Assembly: GCF_000970675.1 (NCBI RefSeq)
Contig: NZ_LAJA01000004.1
Span: 1 to 64,000 of the forward strand
DNA: 64,000 nt
Origin: Domibacillus tundrae
Lineage (GTDB): Bacteria > Bacillota > Bacilli > Bacillales > Domibacillaceae
Direction of reading: 5' to 3'
In this document: positions 28,017 through 37,328 of the stretch, piece by piece
Numbering within the stretch: the stretch's first letter is position 1
Layout of the letters: the number at the start of each line of letters is the position of its first letter
The notes under the pieces: model-generated
Seen by the model: only the letters and a program-made list of their open reading frames with translations
Told to the model about the DNA's origin: nothing
Database searches by the model: none
Translations under genes and position numbers: made by a program

Positions 28017-28559
28017 GTGGGACAATTTCACGCAACAACCATATTTGCAGTAAAGCATAACGGATCATCCGCTATAGCAGGGGACGGACAAGTAACATTC
28101 GGAAATGCCGTCGTCATGAAACATACAGCTAAAAAAGTACGCCGTCTTTTTAATGGCAAAGTGGTGGCCGGCTTTGCAGGTTCTGTTGCTGATGCATTTA
28201 CACTGTTTGAGCTGTTTGAGAAAAAGCTGAATGAATACAGCGGCAATTTGCAGCGGGCGGCTGTAGAACTTGCAAAAGAGTGGCGTACAGATAAAATGCT
28301 TCGTCGTTTAGAAGCAATGCTGATTGTCATGGATAAAGATAACTTGCTGCTTGTTTCCGGAACAGGAGAAGTCATTGAACCGGACGATGGGATTCTAGCA
28401 ATTGGCTCAGGCGGCAATTATGCATTGTCTGCAGGAAGGGCATTAAAGCAGTATGCTGTTCAATTATCGGCGGCAGAAATTGCAGAAGCTGCGTTGAAAA
28501 CAGCGGCGGATATATGTGTGTATACAAACCATAATATCATTGTGGAGGAACTGCAGTGA
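28017..28559 (+). CDS. hslV: ATP-dependent protease proteolytic subunit HslV (ClpQ/CodW)
   Basis: Proteasome-like peptidase of the HslUV complex. At 180 aa from a GTG start (28017), with AAGGAG ten bases upstream, it reads [16 protein letters not shown]. Conserved elements include [23 protein letters not shown] and [14 protein letters not shown]. Classical HslV uses an N-terminal Thr (TTI). B. subtilis ClpQ has a five-residue extension and is reported to use Ser2. Here residue 2 is Gly, so Thr7, after six residues, is the likely nucleophile and processing may be needed. The stop is 11 bases before hslU. Confidence 0.95.
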   Translation: MGQFHATTIFAVKHNGSSAIAGDGQVTFGNAVVMKHTAKKVRRLFNGKVVAGFAGSVADAFTLFELFEKKLNEYSGNLQRAAVELAKEWRTDKMLRRLEAMLIVMDKDNLLLVSGTGEVIEPDDGILAIGSGGNYALSAGRALKQYAVQLSAAEIAEAALKTAADICVYTNHNIIVEELQ

Positions 28560-28570
28560 GGAGTGAAAAA

Positions 28571-29980
28571 ATGAAGCCAAATGCAATGAATATGACGCCT
28601 CGTCAAATCGTTGAGCGTCTTGACCAATATATAGTTGGACAAAAAGAAGCAAAAAAAGCTGTTGCTGTTGCGTTGCGTAACCGCTATCGCCGAAGTTTAT
28701 TAGATGAGACAATTCGCGACGAAGTAATTCCGAAAAATATGCTGATGATTGGACCGACAGGTGTCGGGAAAACGGAAATTGCACGTCGTATGGCGAAGCT
28801 TGCAGGTGCACCGTTTATTAAAGTAGAAGCAACAAAGTTTACGGAAGTCGGCTACGTTGGACGAGATGTAGAATCAATGGTGCGGGATTTAGCCGAAACC
28901 GCTGTCCGGCTTGTCAAAGAAGAGAAAATGAACGATGTGCGCGAACCGGCAAAAGAAGCTGTGAATCGCCGTCTTGTTGAATTGCTTGTCCCCTCGCGTA
29001 AAAAAGGGACGTCAGTCAAAAACCCGTTTGAAATGCTTTTCGGCGGCAATAATGGGCAGCAAGAAGAACCGGAAGAAACCGCAGAAGATATGTCTATTTT
29101 TGAAAAACGTCGTGTCATTGAACAAAAGCTTTCAGCCGGCGAGCTTGAACATGAAGTCATTACAGTTGAGGTAGAGGAACAGCCTCCCTCTATGTTTGAT
29201 TTGTTTCAAGGCTCCGGGATGGAGCAAATGGGCATGAACATGCAGGATGCACTTGGCGGCCTTATGCCAAAAAAGAAAAAGAAGAAAAAATTTACAGTGA
29301 AAGACGCCCGTCCTGTTTTAGAACAGGAAGAAGCGCAAAAACTGATTGATATGGACGAAGTGACACAGGAAGCAGTTCGTCGTGCAGAGCAGACGGGTAT
29401 CATTTTTATAGATGAAGTTGATAAAATTGCGGTAAAAGGCGGTGCGCAGTCAGGAGCAAATGTTTCGCGTGAAGGTGTTCAACGCGATATTTTACCAATT
29501 GTGGAAGGATCTACTGTTGTAACGAAATATGGTGCTGTGAAAACAGATTATATTTTGTTTATCGCTGCAGGAGCTTTCCATATGTCAAAACCATCAGATT
29601 TAATTCCGGAGCTTCAAGGCCGCTTTCCGATTCGGGTTGAATTAGAAAAATTATCGACAAACGATTTTGTTCGTATTTTAGTCGAGCCGGATAATGCGCT
29701 TTTAAAGCAGTACAAAGCATTGCTTGAAACAGAAGGTATCCAAATCGATTTTACCGACGAAGCCGTTCAGCGTCTAGCTGAAATTGCCTTTCATGTAAAT
29801 GCTGAAACCGATAACATCGGGGCACGCCGTCTGCATACCATTATGGAAAAGCTGCTTGAAGATTTATCGTTTGAAGCGCCAGATATTACGATGGAGCAAA
29901 TCACGATTACACCACAATACGTAGATGAAAAATTATCTGCTATTTCACAAAACAAAGACTTGAGTGAATTTATTTTATAA
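28571..29980 (+). CDS. hslU: ATP-dependent protease ATPase subunit HslU (ClpY)
   Basis: AAA+ unfoldase partner of HslV. At 469 aa it has Walker A GPTGVGKT (61-68), the pore loop GYVGRDVES, an inserted I domain (about 110-250, with a KKKKKKK-rich stretch following GLMPK), Walker [11 protein letters not shown], and an C-terminal [16 protein letters not shown] sensor 2 region ending DLSEFIL, the tail that inserts into HslV. The ATG at 28571 is eight bases after GAGGAG; the upstream GTG at 28556 overlaps the hslV stop. Confidence 0.97.
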   Translation: MKPNAMNMTPRQIVERLDQYIVGQKEAKKAVAVALRNRYRRSLLDETIRDEVIPKNMLMIGPTGVGKTEIARRMAKLAGAPFIKVEATKFTEVGYVGRDVESMVRDLAETAVRLVKEEKMNDVREPAKEAVNRRLVELLVPSRKKGTSVKNPFEMLFGGNNGQQEEPEETAEDMSIFEKRRVIEQKLSAGELEHEVITVEVEEQPPSMFDLFQGSGMEQMGMNMQDALGGLMPKKKKKKKFTVKDARPVLEQEEAQKLIDMDEVTQEAVRRAEQTGIIFIDEVDKIAVKGGAQSGANVSREGVQRDILPIVEGSTVVTKYGAVKTDYILFIAAGAFHMSKPSDLIPELQGRFPIRVELEKLSTNDFVRILVEPDNALLKQYKALLETEGIQIDFTDEAVQRLAEIAFHVNAETDNIGARRLHTIMEKLLEDLSFEAPDITMEQITITPQYVDEKLSAISQNKDLSEFIL

Positions 29981-30000
29981 TCAATCGGAGGAACCACAAC

Positions 30001-30780
30001 ATGAATCTTTTAGCAAAAATGAGAAAAATGAACAAAATGTTGCAAAACGCAGCGGGTAAAACAGTAAACTTTAAAGAAATGGCTGAATCTCTTTCTGAAG
30101 TCATTGAAGCAAACATTTTCGTCGTCAGCCGCCGTGGTAAATTGCTTGGGTTCGGCGTAAACCAGCAAATTGAAAATGAACGAATGAAGCAAATGCTTGT
30201 GGAGCGGCAATTTCCTGAGCAATACACAAAAAACTTGTTTAACTTAACGGAAACATCATCAAATTTAGATGTAAACAGCGAATACACAGCTTTCCCAGTT
30301 GAAAACAAAGAGTTATTTCAAAATGGCTTAACCACTATTGTACCAATTGTGGGTGCTGGCGAACGTCTGGGAACGCTCGTACTAGCCCGATTAGAAGAGC
30401 AGTTCCATGATGATGAATTAATTTTGGCGGAATACGGTGCGACCATTGTTGGAATGGAAATTTTGCGTGAAAAAGCAGAAGAGATGCAGGAAGAAGCACG
30501 CAGCAAAGCAGTGGTTCAAATGGCGATCAGTTCTCTTTCTTACAGCGAACTCGAAGCAATTGAACATATTTTTGAAGAACTCGATGGGAAAGAAGGACTG
30601 CTTGTGGCATCTAAAATTGCGGACCGCGTCGGCATTACCCGTTCAGTCATTGTAAATGCACTTCGCAAACTTGAAAGTGCGGGGGTCATTGAGTCGCGTT
30701 CACTTGGAATGAAAGGCACTTATATTAAAGTACTGAATAATAAATTTTTGATGGAATTGGAAAAATTGAAATCTAAGTAA
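30001..30780 (+). CDS. codY: GTP- and branched-chain amino acid-sensing repressor CodY
   Basis: Global regulator that represses starvation genes when isoleucine, leucine, valine and GTP are abundant. At 259 aa an N-terminal GAF-like ligand domain (about 1-155) is followed by a linker and a winged helix-turn-helix (about 203-222, [20 protein letters not shown]). The ATG at 30001 has ATCGGAGGAACC upstream. It ends the cod operon with a strong terminator. In B. subtilis CodY also binds the fla/che promoter, which lies next door here. Confidence 0.98.
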   Translation: MNLLAKMRKMNKMLQNAAGKTVNFKEMAESLSEVIEANIFVVSRRGKLLGFGVNQQIENERMKQMLVERQFPEQYTKNLFNLTETSSNLDVNSEYTAFPVENKELFQNGLTTIVPIVGAGERLGTLVLARLEEQFHDDELILAEYGATIVGMEILREKAEEMQEEARSKAVVQMAISSLSYSELEAIEHIFEELDGKEGLLVASKIADRVGITRSVIVNALRKLESAGVIESRSLGMKGTYIKVLNNKFLMELEKLKSK

Positions 30781-30784
30781 TTTT

Positions 30785-30825
30785 AAGGCATCAGCGGAAT
30801 TTTTACTCCGCTGGTGCCTTTTTTA
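30785..30825 (+). terminator. Terminator after codY
   Basis: A 14-bp stem (30785-30798 with 30807-30820; AAGGCATCAGCGGA arm, one mismatch-type T-G pair) is followed by T5. Confidence 0.93.
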
Positions 30826-31021
30826 AATAATTATTTTGTGCAAAAGTTTACATCAATGTATAATACACGTAGGTTTATGACAAATTACAGCCTATATTTA
30901 TGAAATATGAAATTTTATTGTTATTTTTGTTAAGAAACGTGTCGAAAAATGACTTTTATGTTATATTTTTTAAAGTATATAATTTGTGAAAATAAGAATT
31001 TATGAAAATGGAGTGGTTTAA
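30826..31021 (+). promoter_or_regulatory. fla/che operon promoter region
   Basis: An AT-rich 196-base gap before flgB. The best SigA-like candidate is TATAAT at 30978-30983 with a weak TTTATG 17 bp upstream (30955-30960). A CodY-box-like sequence (TAATTTGTGAAAATA, 30980-30994, 11 of 15 to the AATTTTCWGAAAATT consensus) overlaps it. GCCTATAT at 30890-30897 resembles a SigD -10, but no TAAA lies at the right distance. The region must drive the operon; which box is used is uncertain. Confidence 0.5.
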
Positions 31022-31408
31022 TTGAACCTCTTTTCAAATTCAATAACCTCGTTAGAACGAGGTTTGGATTACGCATCGCTAAAGCAAAAAACAATTGCAA
31101 ATAATATTGCGAATGTTGACACACCAAATTACAAATCTAAAGAAGTGAATTTCAAGAAAATATTGGATGATAATCGAAGTGATTTTCAAAATAACCGTAC
31201 AGACAAGAGACATTTTGATTTTTCAATGCAACCAAATGGCACGGTTATTGCTGCACGTAACATGTCCTACAACGAAAGTGGCAATAGTGTTGATTTAGAT
31301 GCTGAAATGTCAAAAATGGCTGAAAATCAAATTTACTATAATGCGTTGACCGATCGGTTGAATTCAAAATATTCTTCTTTGACAAACGTCATTAAAGGAG
31401 GCAGATAA
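31022..31408 (+). CDS. flgB: Flagellar basal-body rod protein FlgB
   Basis: Proximal rod subunit, exported through the flagellar type III system. At 128 aa the N-terminal signature KTIANNIANVDTPNYKSKEVNF is shared with other rod and hook proteins, and the helical C-terminus is typical. The start is TTG (31022), giving MNLFSNSITSLERGL as in B. subtilis FlgB, with AATGGAGTGG upstream; no ATG fits. First gene of the fla/che operon. Confidence 0.95.
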   Translation: MNLFSNSITSLERGLDYASLKQKTIANNIANVDTPNYKSKEVNFKKILDDNRSDFQNNRTDKRHFDFSMQPNGTVIAARNMSYNESGNSVDLDAEMSKMAENQIYYNALTDRLNSKYSSLTNVIKGGR

Positions 31409-31410
31409 AT

Positions 31411-31857
31411 ATGTTTAACGGTATGAATATTACGGCATCTGCTTTAACGGCCCAACGGCTTCGAATGGATGTTATTTCATCTAATATGGCGAATGCTGAA
31501 TCTACGCGGGCTAAACTCGTCGATGGAGAGTGGCAGCCGTATCAACGTAAATCGGTTGTCATGCAGCCAAAGGGAAATTCGTTTTCAAATTTTTTACAAA
31601 TGGCTTCGAATCGCCAGGAAGCGGGTAATGGGGTAAAAGTGACAAAAATTGTTGAAGATACAGAAACGCCAAACAAATTAATTTATGACACTGAACACCC
31701 AGATGCAAATGAAGAAGGATACGTTAGTATGCCAAATGTGGATCCACTGCGTGAAATGGTTGATTTGATGGGTACAACTCGCTCATATGAAGCCAATGTG
31801 ACTGTGTTTAATGCATCGAAAGCAATGATGACAAAAGCGCTTGAAATTGGAAAATAA
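31411..31857 (+). CDS. flgC: Flagellar basal-body rod protein FlgC
   Basis: Proximal rod protein, 148 aa. N-terminal GMNITASALTAQRLRMDVISSNMANAEST is the rod/hook heptad region, and the C-terminal half has YVSMPNVDPLREMVDLMGTTRSYEANVTVFNASKAMM, typical of FlgC. It starts two bases after flgB with AAAGGAGGC inside the end of flgB. Confidence 0.96.
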   Translation: MFNGMNITASALTAQRLRMDVISSNMANAESTRAKLVDGEWQPYQRKSVVMQPKGNSFSNFLQMASNRQEAGNGVKVTKIVEDTETPNKLIYDTEHPDANEEGYVSMPNVDPLREMVDLMGTTRSYEANVTVFNASKAMMTKALEIGK

Positions 31858-31870
31858 GGAGATGAAATAA

Positions 31871-32176
31871 ATGGCTATAGAAGCATTAAATGCTGTCTCT
31901 TCCGTAATGACAGGACCCAGCAATGTGAAACAAACAGCAACGCCGTATGAATCGCAGCAAAAATTTGCTGACTTTTTAAAAGATTCGTTGAATGGTGTTA
32001 TGAAGGCAGAAGCGGGGTCCAATTCATTAACAACAAAAATGATTAACGGGGAAAACGTTGATATTCATCAAGTAATGGCAGCAGCTCAAAAATCAGGAAT
32101 AACGATGCAGTTAACACTGGAGGTTCGTAATAAAGCGGTAGAAGCATATCAGGAAATCATGCGGATGCAAATGTAA
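31871..32176 (+). CDS. fliE: Flagellar hook-basal body protein FliE
   Basis: Small exported adaptor linking the MS ring to the rod, 101 aa. The C-terminal half (DIHQVMAAAQKSGITMQLTLEVRNKAVEAYQEIMRMQM) is the conserved FliE helix pair. It has an AAGGAGATG site, 13 bases after flgC. Confidence 0.95.
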   Translation: MAIEALNAVSSVMTGPSNVKQTATPYESQQKFADFLKDSLNGVMKAEAGSNSLTTKMINGENVDIHQVMAAAQKSGITMQLTLEVRNKAVEAYQEIMRMQM

Positions 32177-32208
32177 TGTAGAGGCATTGAAGTGACCGGG
32201 GGATTGTA

Positions 32209-33777
32209 ATGAACGAAAATATAAAAAAGCAGATGGCAAGAATAAAAGAATACTGGAACACCCGATCAAAAAAACAAAAAGTGGTTGGAACGGCACTCTT
32301 TGCCTTTTTCGTTCTTTCCTTGTCACTGATTGTTTTTTTTGCGACAAGAACAACAATGGCTCCACTCTACAGTGAGCTTGCGCCTTCTGAAATCGGCGCG
32401 GTAAAAGAAAATCTGGATGGACGCGGCATTCCGTATGAAATTACGGAAGGCGGGACGGGTATTCTCGTTCCAGAAGAGTCTGTCGATACACTAAAAGTAG
32501 ATTTAGCGGCAGAAGGCCTTCCTCAATCCGGAACGATCGATTATAGCTTTTTTAGCCAAAACGCGGGATTTGGTATGACAGATAATGAATTCAATGTATT
32601 GAAGCTTGATGCAATGCAGACAGAGCTTGGAACACTCATTCAAGGAATTGAAGGGGTAAAAGATGCAAATGTCATGATCAACCTTCCTCAAGAACAAATT
32701 TTCGTTACAGAAGAAGCCGAACAGGCATCTGCATCTGTTGTTTTAAATACAGAGCCGGGTTATCAATTTGATGAAAAACAAATCAAGTCGCTTTATCACT
32801 TAGTGTCGAAAAGTGTACCAAACCTTCCTGTTAATAATATCGTCATTATGAATCAAAACTTTGAGTATTTTGATCTTGCTGGTGGAGGAAGCAGTTCAGG
32901 AGATTCATTTGAACAGCAGATGGCTGTGAAAAAGCAAGTAGAGCGCGACGTCCAGCGTCAAGTTCAAAGTATGCTAGGTACGCTAATGGGTGCTGATAAG
33001 GTTGTTGCAACCGTTACAGCCGATATAGACTTTACCCAGGAAAACCGAGAAGAAAACCTGGTAGAGCCGGTTGATGAAGAAAACATGGAAGGTATTCAAA
33101 TTAGTGCCCAGCGAATTACCGAAACGTATACGGGCGATGCGGCAGGTGCAGGAGGAATTCCTCAGGCAGAAGATGCGGGGGATACAGCTACCTATCTTGA
33201 AGGAGCAACAGGCAGTGGCGATTATGAACGGACAGAAGAAACAATCAATAATGAAGTCAATCGAATCCGTCGTGAAATTACCGAGAGCCCGTATAAAATT
33301 CGTGATCTAGGCATTCAAGTGATGGTTGAGCCGCCGACACCGGATGATCCAAATACAATGCCTGACCAAAGCGTAGAAGATATTCAACAATTGCTTGGGA
33401 ATATTGTTAGAACTTCCGTTGATGAAAGCTATAATACCGATTTGACTGATCAGGCCCTTGAAGAAAAAATCACCGTATCGGTTCAAGAGCTGAACGGAAA
33501 AGTTACATTTGAAGAAGAAGCAACTTCTTCTATTCCATGGTGGGTATACCTCATTGGCGGTATTTTGATTGTAATCATCGGTGTGTTGATCTTCATGATG
33601 GTGAGAAGACGTCGTGAAGAAGAGGAAGAAGAATTTGAAGATGAGTTTGAAGAAGATGTAGAAGAATTACTGAATGAAACGGAAAGCAGCACACGCCGTA
33701 AGCAGTTGGAAAAAATGGCGAAAGAAAAGCCGGAAGAATTTGCAAAACTGCTTCGTACATGGCTGACTGAGGAATAG
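32209..33777 (+). CDS. fliF: Flagellar MS-ring protein FliF
   Basis: Forms the MS ring that houses the export gate and anchors the switch. At 522 aa it has two membrane segments (about 25-46 and 446-468) flanking a large periplasm-side region with two ring-building domains. The cytoplasmic C-terminus is very acidic (EEEEEEFEDEFEEDVEELLNE) and ends with the FliG-binding KPEEFAKLLRTWLTEE. It is followed nine bases later by fliG. Confidence 0.97.
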   Translation: MNENIKKQMARIKEYWNTRSKKQKVVGTALFAFFVLSLSLIVFFATRTTMAPLYSELAPSEIGAVKENLDGRGIPYEITEGGTGILVPEESVDTLKVDLAAEGLPQSGTIDYSFFSQNAGFGMTDNEFNVLKLDAMQTELGTLIQGIEGVKDANVMINLPQEQIFVTEEAEQASASVVLNTEPGYQFDEKQIKSLYHLVSKSVPNLPVNNIVIMNQNFEYFDLAGGGSSSGDSFEQQMAVKKQVERDVQRQVQSMLGTLMGADKVVATVTADIDFTQENREENLVEPVDEENMEGIQISAQRITETYTGDAAGAGGIPQAEDAGDTATYLEGATGSGDYERTEETINNEVNRIRREITESPYKIRDLGIQVMVEPPTPDDPNTMPDQSVEDIQQLLGNIVRTSVDESYNTDLTDQALEEKITVSVQELNGKVTFEEEATSSIPWWVYLIGGILIVIIGVLIFMMVRRRREEEEEEFEDEFEEDVEELLNETESSTRRKQLEKMAKEKPEEFAKLLRTWLTEE

Positions 33778-33786
33778 GGGGATTAG

Positions 33787-34800
33787 ATGGCTGCACGCGA
33801 GAAAAAACTAACTGGAAAACAAAAAGCCGCGATCCTGCTTATTTCTCTCGGACCCGATCATTCGGCTTCTGTTTATAAGCATTTATCGGAAGAAGAAATT
33901 GAACGGCTGACTATGGAAATTTCGGGTGTGAAAAAAGTGGATACGGATGTAAAGGAAGAAGTATTCGAAGAGTTTCATAACATTGTACTCGCACAGGATT
34001 ATATTTCCCAAGGCGGAATTGGCTATGCAAAAACGGTACTTGAAAAAGCGCTTGGACAAGATCAGGCGCAAAATATTATTAACCGTTTGACGTCCTCATT
34101 ACAAGTTCGTCCATTTGACTTTGCGCGCCGAGCGGACGCGGGGCAAATATTAAATTTTATTCAAAATGAACATCCGCAGACGATTGCCCTTATTCTTTCT
34201 TATCTGGATCCACAGCAAGCAGGGCAGATTTTATCTGAATTGCCGCAGGAAGTTCAGGCAGATATTGCAAAAAGAATCGCGATAATGGATAGTACGTCGC
34301 CAGAAATCATTAATGAAGTCGAAGCGATTTTGGAACGGAAATTAAGTTCTACTGTGACACAGGATTATACGCAAACGGGCGGTGTTGAAGCAGTTGTTGA
34401 AGTGCTGAATGGTGTAGATCGTTCAACTGAAAAAACCATTCTCGATGCCCTGGAAATACAAGATCCCGAACTTGCTGAAGAAATCAAAAAGCGTATGTTT
34501 GTCTTTGAAGACATTGTTACGCTTGATAACCGGTCCATTCAGCGTGTTATTCGCGATTGTGAAAATGAAGATTTGCTGCTATCACTAAAAGTGTCCAGTG
34601 AAGAAGTAAGAGAAGTTGTCTTCCGAAATATGTCACAGCGCATGGTTGAGACATTTAAAGAAGAAATGGAATATATGGGCCCTGTCCGGCTTCGTGATGT
34701 TGAAGAAGCCCAGTCCCGAATTGTTGCAACAATCCGCCGCCTAGAGGAAACAGGTGAAATTATTATCGCCCGCGGTGGAGGAGATGATATTATTGTCTAA
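33787..34800 (+). CDS. fliG: Flagellar motor switch protein FliG
   Basis: Rotor protein contacting the stator MotA, FliF and FliM. At 337 aa it has three domains: N-terminal FliF-binding, the middle ARM repeat with EHPQTIALILSYLDPQQAG, and the C-terminal torque helix (charged residues in DNRSIQRVIRDCENEDLLLSLK). The stop overlaps the fliH start region by eight bases. Confidence 0.97.
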   Translation: MAAREKKLTGKQKAAILLISLGPDHSASVYKHLSEEEIERLTMEISGVKKVDTDVKEEVFEEFHNIVLAQDYISQGGIGYAKTVLEKALGQDQAQNIINRLTSSLQVRPFDFARRADAGQILNFIQNEHPQTIALILSYLDPQQAGQILSELPQEVQADIAKRIAIMDSTSPEIINEVEAILERKLSSTVTQDYTQTGGVEAVVEVLNGVDRSTEKTILDALEIQDPELAEEIKKRMFVFEDIVTLDNRSIQRVIRDCENEDLLLSLKVSSEEVREVVFRNMSQRMVETFKEEMEYMGPVRLRDVEEAQSRIVATIRRLEETGEIIIARGGGDDIIV

Positions 34801-35551
34801 TTTTAGCCAAAATGGGTTTCCAAACGTGAATGAGAGCCCAAAGCGAGTTATTGGAATAAAGCCTTTTTATGCAAATAGTGAGCATGAAGAAATAGCAGTT
34901 CCTGATTTTTCCACAGAACGGTCAACGGTTATTGAAGAAGCAAATCGTCAGGCTAAAGTTATTATTGAACAAGCTGAGGCGAAAAAGCAGAAAATCATGT
35001 CAGAAGCATCAAATTGGAAGCAGCAATGGGAGCATGAAAAAGAACGGCTGCAGCTTGAGGCGTATGAACGAGCTTTCCAGCAAGGAGCGGAAGAAGGTAG
35101 AGACGCCGGCTACCGGGAAACAAGTGCGCTGATCGCTGAAGCAAGATCGATAGTCGATTCATCGAAAATTGAATATGAAAAAAATGTTGAGCGATCAGAA
35201 CGTACAATTGTAGAGCTTGCTATCATCTGTGCGGAAAAAATTCTTCGTTCAGAATTGCAAAAAGACGATGAATCGTTTATGGGCATTGTCCGCTCTGCAT
35301 TAAAAGAAGTGAGAAATCAAAAAGAAGTGCAAATCCATGTCCATCCCGAAAGGTACGAATTAGTCATTTCTCAAAAAGATGAAATCGAAGCCCTTTTTCC
35401 AAGTGAGGTTAATTGTTATATTTTCCCCAACGAAGAAGCGTACGAAAATACTTGTTTTATTGAAACGTCAAATGGCCGAATTGATGCAGGAATTGACACA
35501 CAGCTGCATCAGCTTCGTAAAACGCTTCTTCAATTATTGGAGAGTGAGTAA
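34793..35551 (+). CDS. fliH: Flagellar assembly protein FliH
   Basis: Negative regulator and stalk of the FliI export ATPase; the protein resembles V-ATPase peripheral stalk subunits. At 252 aa it has a variable N-terminus, a charged coiled coil (about 40-140) with EGRDAGYRE, and a C-terminal domain with KEVQIHVHPERYELV. The TTG at 34793 is chosen because GGAGGAG lies nine bases upstream and the start MSNFSQN fits relatives. The in-frame ATG at 34784 is too close to the site, and the GTG at 34754 has none. Confidence 0.9.
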   Translation: MSNFSQNGFPNVNESPKRVIGIKPFYANSEHEEIAVPDFSTERSTVIEEANRQAKVIIEQAEAKKQKIMSEASNWKQQWEHEKERLQLEAYERAFQQGAEEGRDAGYRETSALIAEARSIVDSSKIEYEKNVERSERTIVELAIICAEKILRSELQKDDESFMGIVRSALKEVRNQKEVQIHVHPERYELVISQKDEIEALFPSEVNCYIFPNEEAYENTCFIETSNGRIDAGIDTQLHQLRKTLLQLLESE

Positions 35552-35554
35552 AAG

Positions 35555-36871
35555 ATGAAAGCGCACGATTTAAAATATAAGATTCCGTCGCTTGATTCAT
35601 TTAAACGGTATGGGCGTGTGAAGCGGGTAGTTGGCTTAATGATTGAATCACAAGGACCGGAAAGTTCAATTGGTGATATTTGCTTGATTCACTCTAAAGA
35701 CAACAAGCGGACAGTTATGGCGGAAGTAACCGGATTTCGTGATGAAATGATTATATTAATGCCGTATCGAAATATAAATGAAATTTCTCCAGGAAGCCTT
35801 GTTGAATCACTGGGCCATCCACTTCAAGTAAAAGTGGGTCCAGCATTGATTGGGAAAATTATTGATCCGCTTGGTGAGCCATTTGATGATTCTGTTTTGC
35901 CCCGCACATTAACAGCGATCGAAACAGAAGCAGAACCGCCGAATCCGATGACAAGACCGCCCATTCGTGAAAAGCTTGAGGTCGGCGTTCGGGCTATCGA
36001 TGGTATGCTGACAGTCGGAAAAGGCCAGCGTGTCGGAATCTTTGCAGGGAGCGGCGTTGGAAAAAGCACATTGCTCGGCATGATTGCTCGAAATACAAAA
36101 GCTGATTTAAATGTCATTGCTTTAATCGGTGAGCGTGGACGTGAAGTGCGGGAATTTATCGAGCGTGATCTCGGTCCTGAAGGAATGAAAAAATCAATCG
36201 TGGTCGCCGCAACGTCGGATCAGCCTGCATTGATGCGTATTAAAGGTGCTTTTACAGCAACAGCGATTGCCGAATACTTTCGTGATAAAGGGCTCAATGT
36301 AATGCTAATGATGGATTCGGTTACACGGGTGGCTATGGCGCAGCGTGAAATTGGTCTGGCGGTCGGCGAACCACCTGCAACAAAAGGATATACACCTTCT
36401 GTTTTTGCGATTATGCCAAAGCTGTTAGAACGGACGGGTACAAATGAACATGGCACGATCACAGCTTTTTACACAGTCCTCGTTGACGGTGATGATATGA
36501 ATGAACCGATTGCAGATGCAGTGCGCGGAATTTTAGATGGACATATTGTGCTGGATCGCGAACTTGCAAATAAAGGGCAATATCCGGCCATCAATGTACT
36601 GAAAAGCGTCAGCCGGCTTATGCCGCATATCGTCAGCCGGAGTCACTACGATGCAGCTGTTGCCGTACGGGATTCGCTGAACACGTATTTGAACTCGGAA
36701 GATTTAATTAATATCGGTGCCTATAAAAAAGGTTCGTCTGCTGAAATCGATCGGGCGATACAAAACTATCAGCCGATTCTCTCTTTTTTAAAGCAGCGAA
36801 CTGATGAACAAGCAACGTTGGATGAAACAGCCCTTGGATTAGTTCGTCTTGTAGATGGAAAGGATGGATAG
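35555..36871 (+). CDS. fliI: Flagellum-specific ATPase FliI
   Basis: Hexameric ATPase related to F1-beta that delivers substrates to the export gate. At 438 aa it has Walker A AGSGVGKST (164-172), GERGREVREF, and the Walker B region LNVMLMMDSVTRVAMAQREIGL. The start is three bases after the fliH stop, with GGAGAGTG upstream. It ends three bases before fliJ. Confidence 0.97.
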   Translation: MKAHDLKYKIPSLDSFKRYGRVKRVVGLMIESQGPESSIGDICLIHSKDNKRTVMAEVTGFRDEMIILMPYRNINEISPGSLVESLGHPLQVKVGPALIGKIIDPLGEPFDDSVLPRTLTAIETEAEPPNPMTRPPIREKLEVGVRAIDGMLTVGKGQRVGIFAGSGVGKSTLLGMIARNTKADLNVIALIGERGREVREFIERDLGPEGMKKSIVVAATSDQPALMRIKGAFTATAIAEYFRDKGLNVMLMMDSVTRVAMAQREIGLAVGEPPATKGYTPSVFAIMPKLLERTGTNEHGTITAFYTVLVDGDDMNEPIADAVRGILDGHIVLDRELANKGQYPAINVLKSVSRLMPHIVSRSHYDAAVAVRDSLNTYLNSEDLINIGAYKKGSSAEIDRAIQNYQPILSFLKQRTDEQATLDETALGLVRLVDGKDG

Positions 36872-36874
36872 GAC

Positions 36875-37321
36875 GTGGCATTTGATTACAAGTTCGAAAA
36901 AATCATGCAGCTTCGTGAGCGTGAAAAAGAAGAATCAGAGACCGTTTTTAGAGAAGCGCAAAATCAATTTGAAGTAGAAGCAAACAAGCTTTATGGGCTG
37001 CTAAAGAAAAAAGAAGATTTAATTGTCATGCAGGAACAAAAAATGAAGTCAGGCTTTTCGGTTCTTGACATTCAACACTATCAGCAATTTATTTCTAATT
37101 TAGAAAAGTTAATTGATCAGCAGCAGCGAATAGTCGTAACCGCACGCGGTCGAATGCAATGGTGCGAACAGCAGCTCAAAGAAAAAAATATTGAAGTGAA
37201 AAAATATAGTAAAATCCGCTCGAACGATTTAACGCATTATCGCAAGTCGATGGCTTTAGAAGAAATGAAACAAATGGACGAGCTTTCCTCTATCCAGTTT
37301 ATGAACCGAAAGATCAGGTGA
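36875..37321 (+). CDS. fliJ: Flagellar export protein FliJ
   Basis: Coiled-coil stalk protein that sits in the FliI ring, 148 aa. Almost the whole protein is predicted helical and highly charged (LREREKEESETVFREAQNQF; LEKLIDQQQRIVVTARGRM). The start is GTG (36875), with AAAGGATGG upstream and MAFDYKFEKIMQLREREK as typical N-terminus. It ends seven bases before motE. Confidence 0.93.
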   Translation: MAFDYKFEKIMQLREREKEESETVFREAQNQFEVEANKLYGLLKKKEDLIVMQEQKMKSGFSVLDIQHYQQFISNLEKLIDQQQRIVVTARGRMQWCEQQLKEKNIEVKKYSKIRSNDLTHYRKSMALEEMKQMDELSSIQFMNRKIR

Positions 37322-37328
37322 TAGGCAA

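Noticed and set aside
30847-30864. TTTACA and TATAAT before flgB
   Set aside because: The hexamers are only six bases apart, so they cannot form one SigA promoter.
30890-30897. GCCTATAT as a SigD -10 box
   Set aside because: No TAAA lies 14-16 bases upstream; kept only as a note in the promoter region entry.
33610-33680. GAAGAA-rich run in fliF as a microsatellite
   Set aside because: It encodes the acidic cytoplasmic tail usual for FliF; not an expanded repeat.
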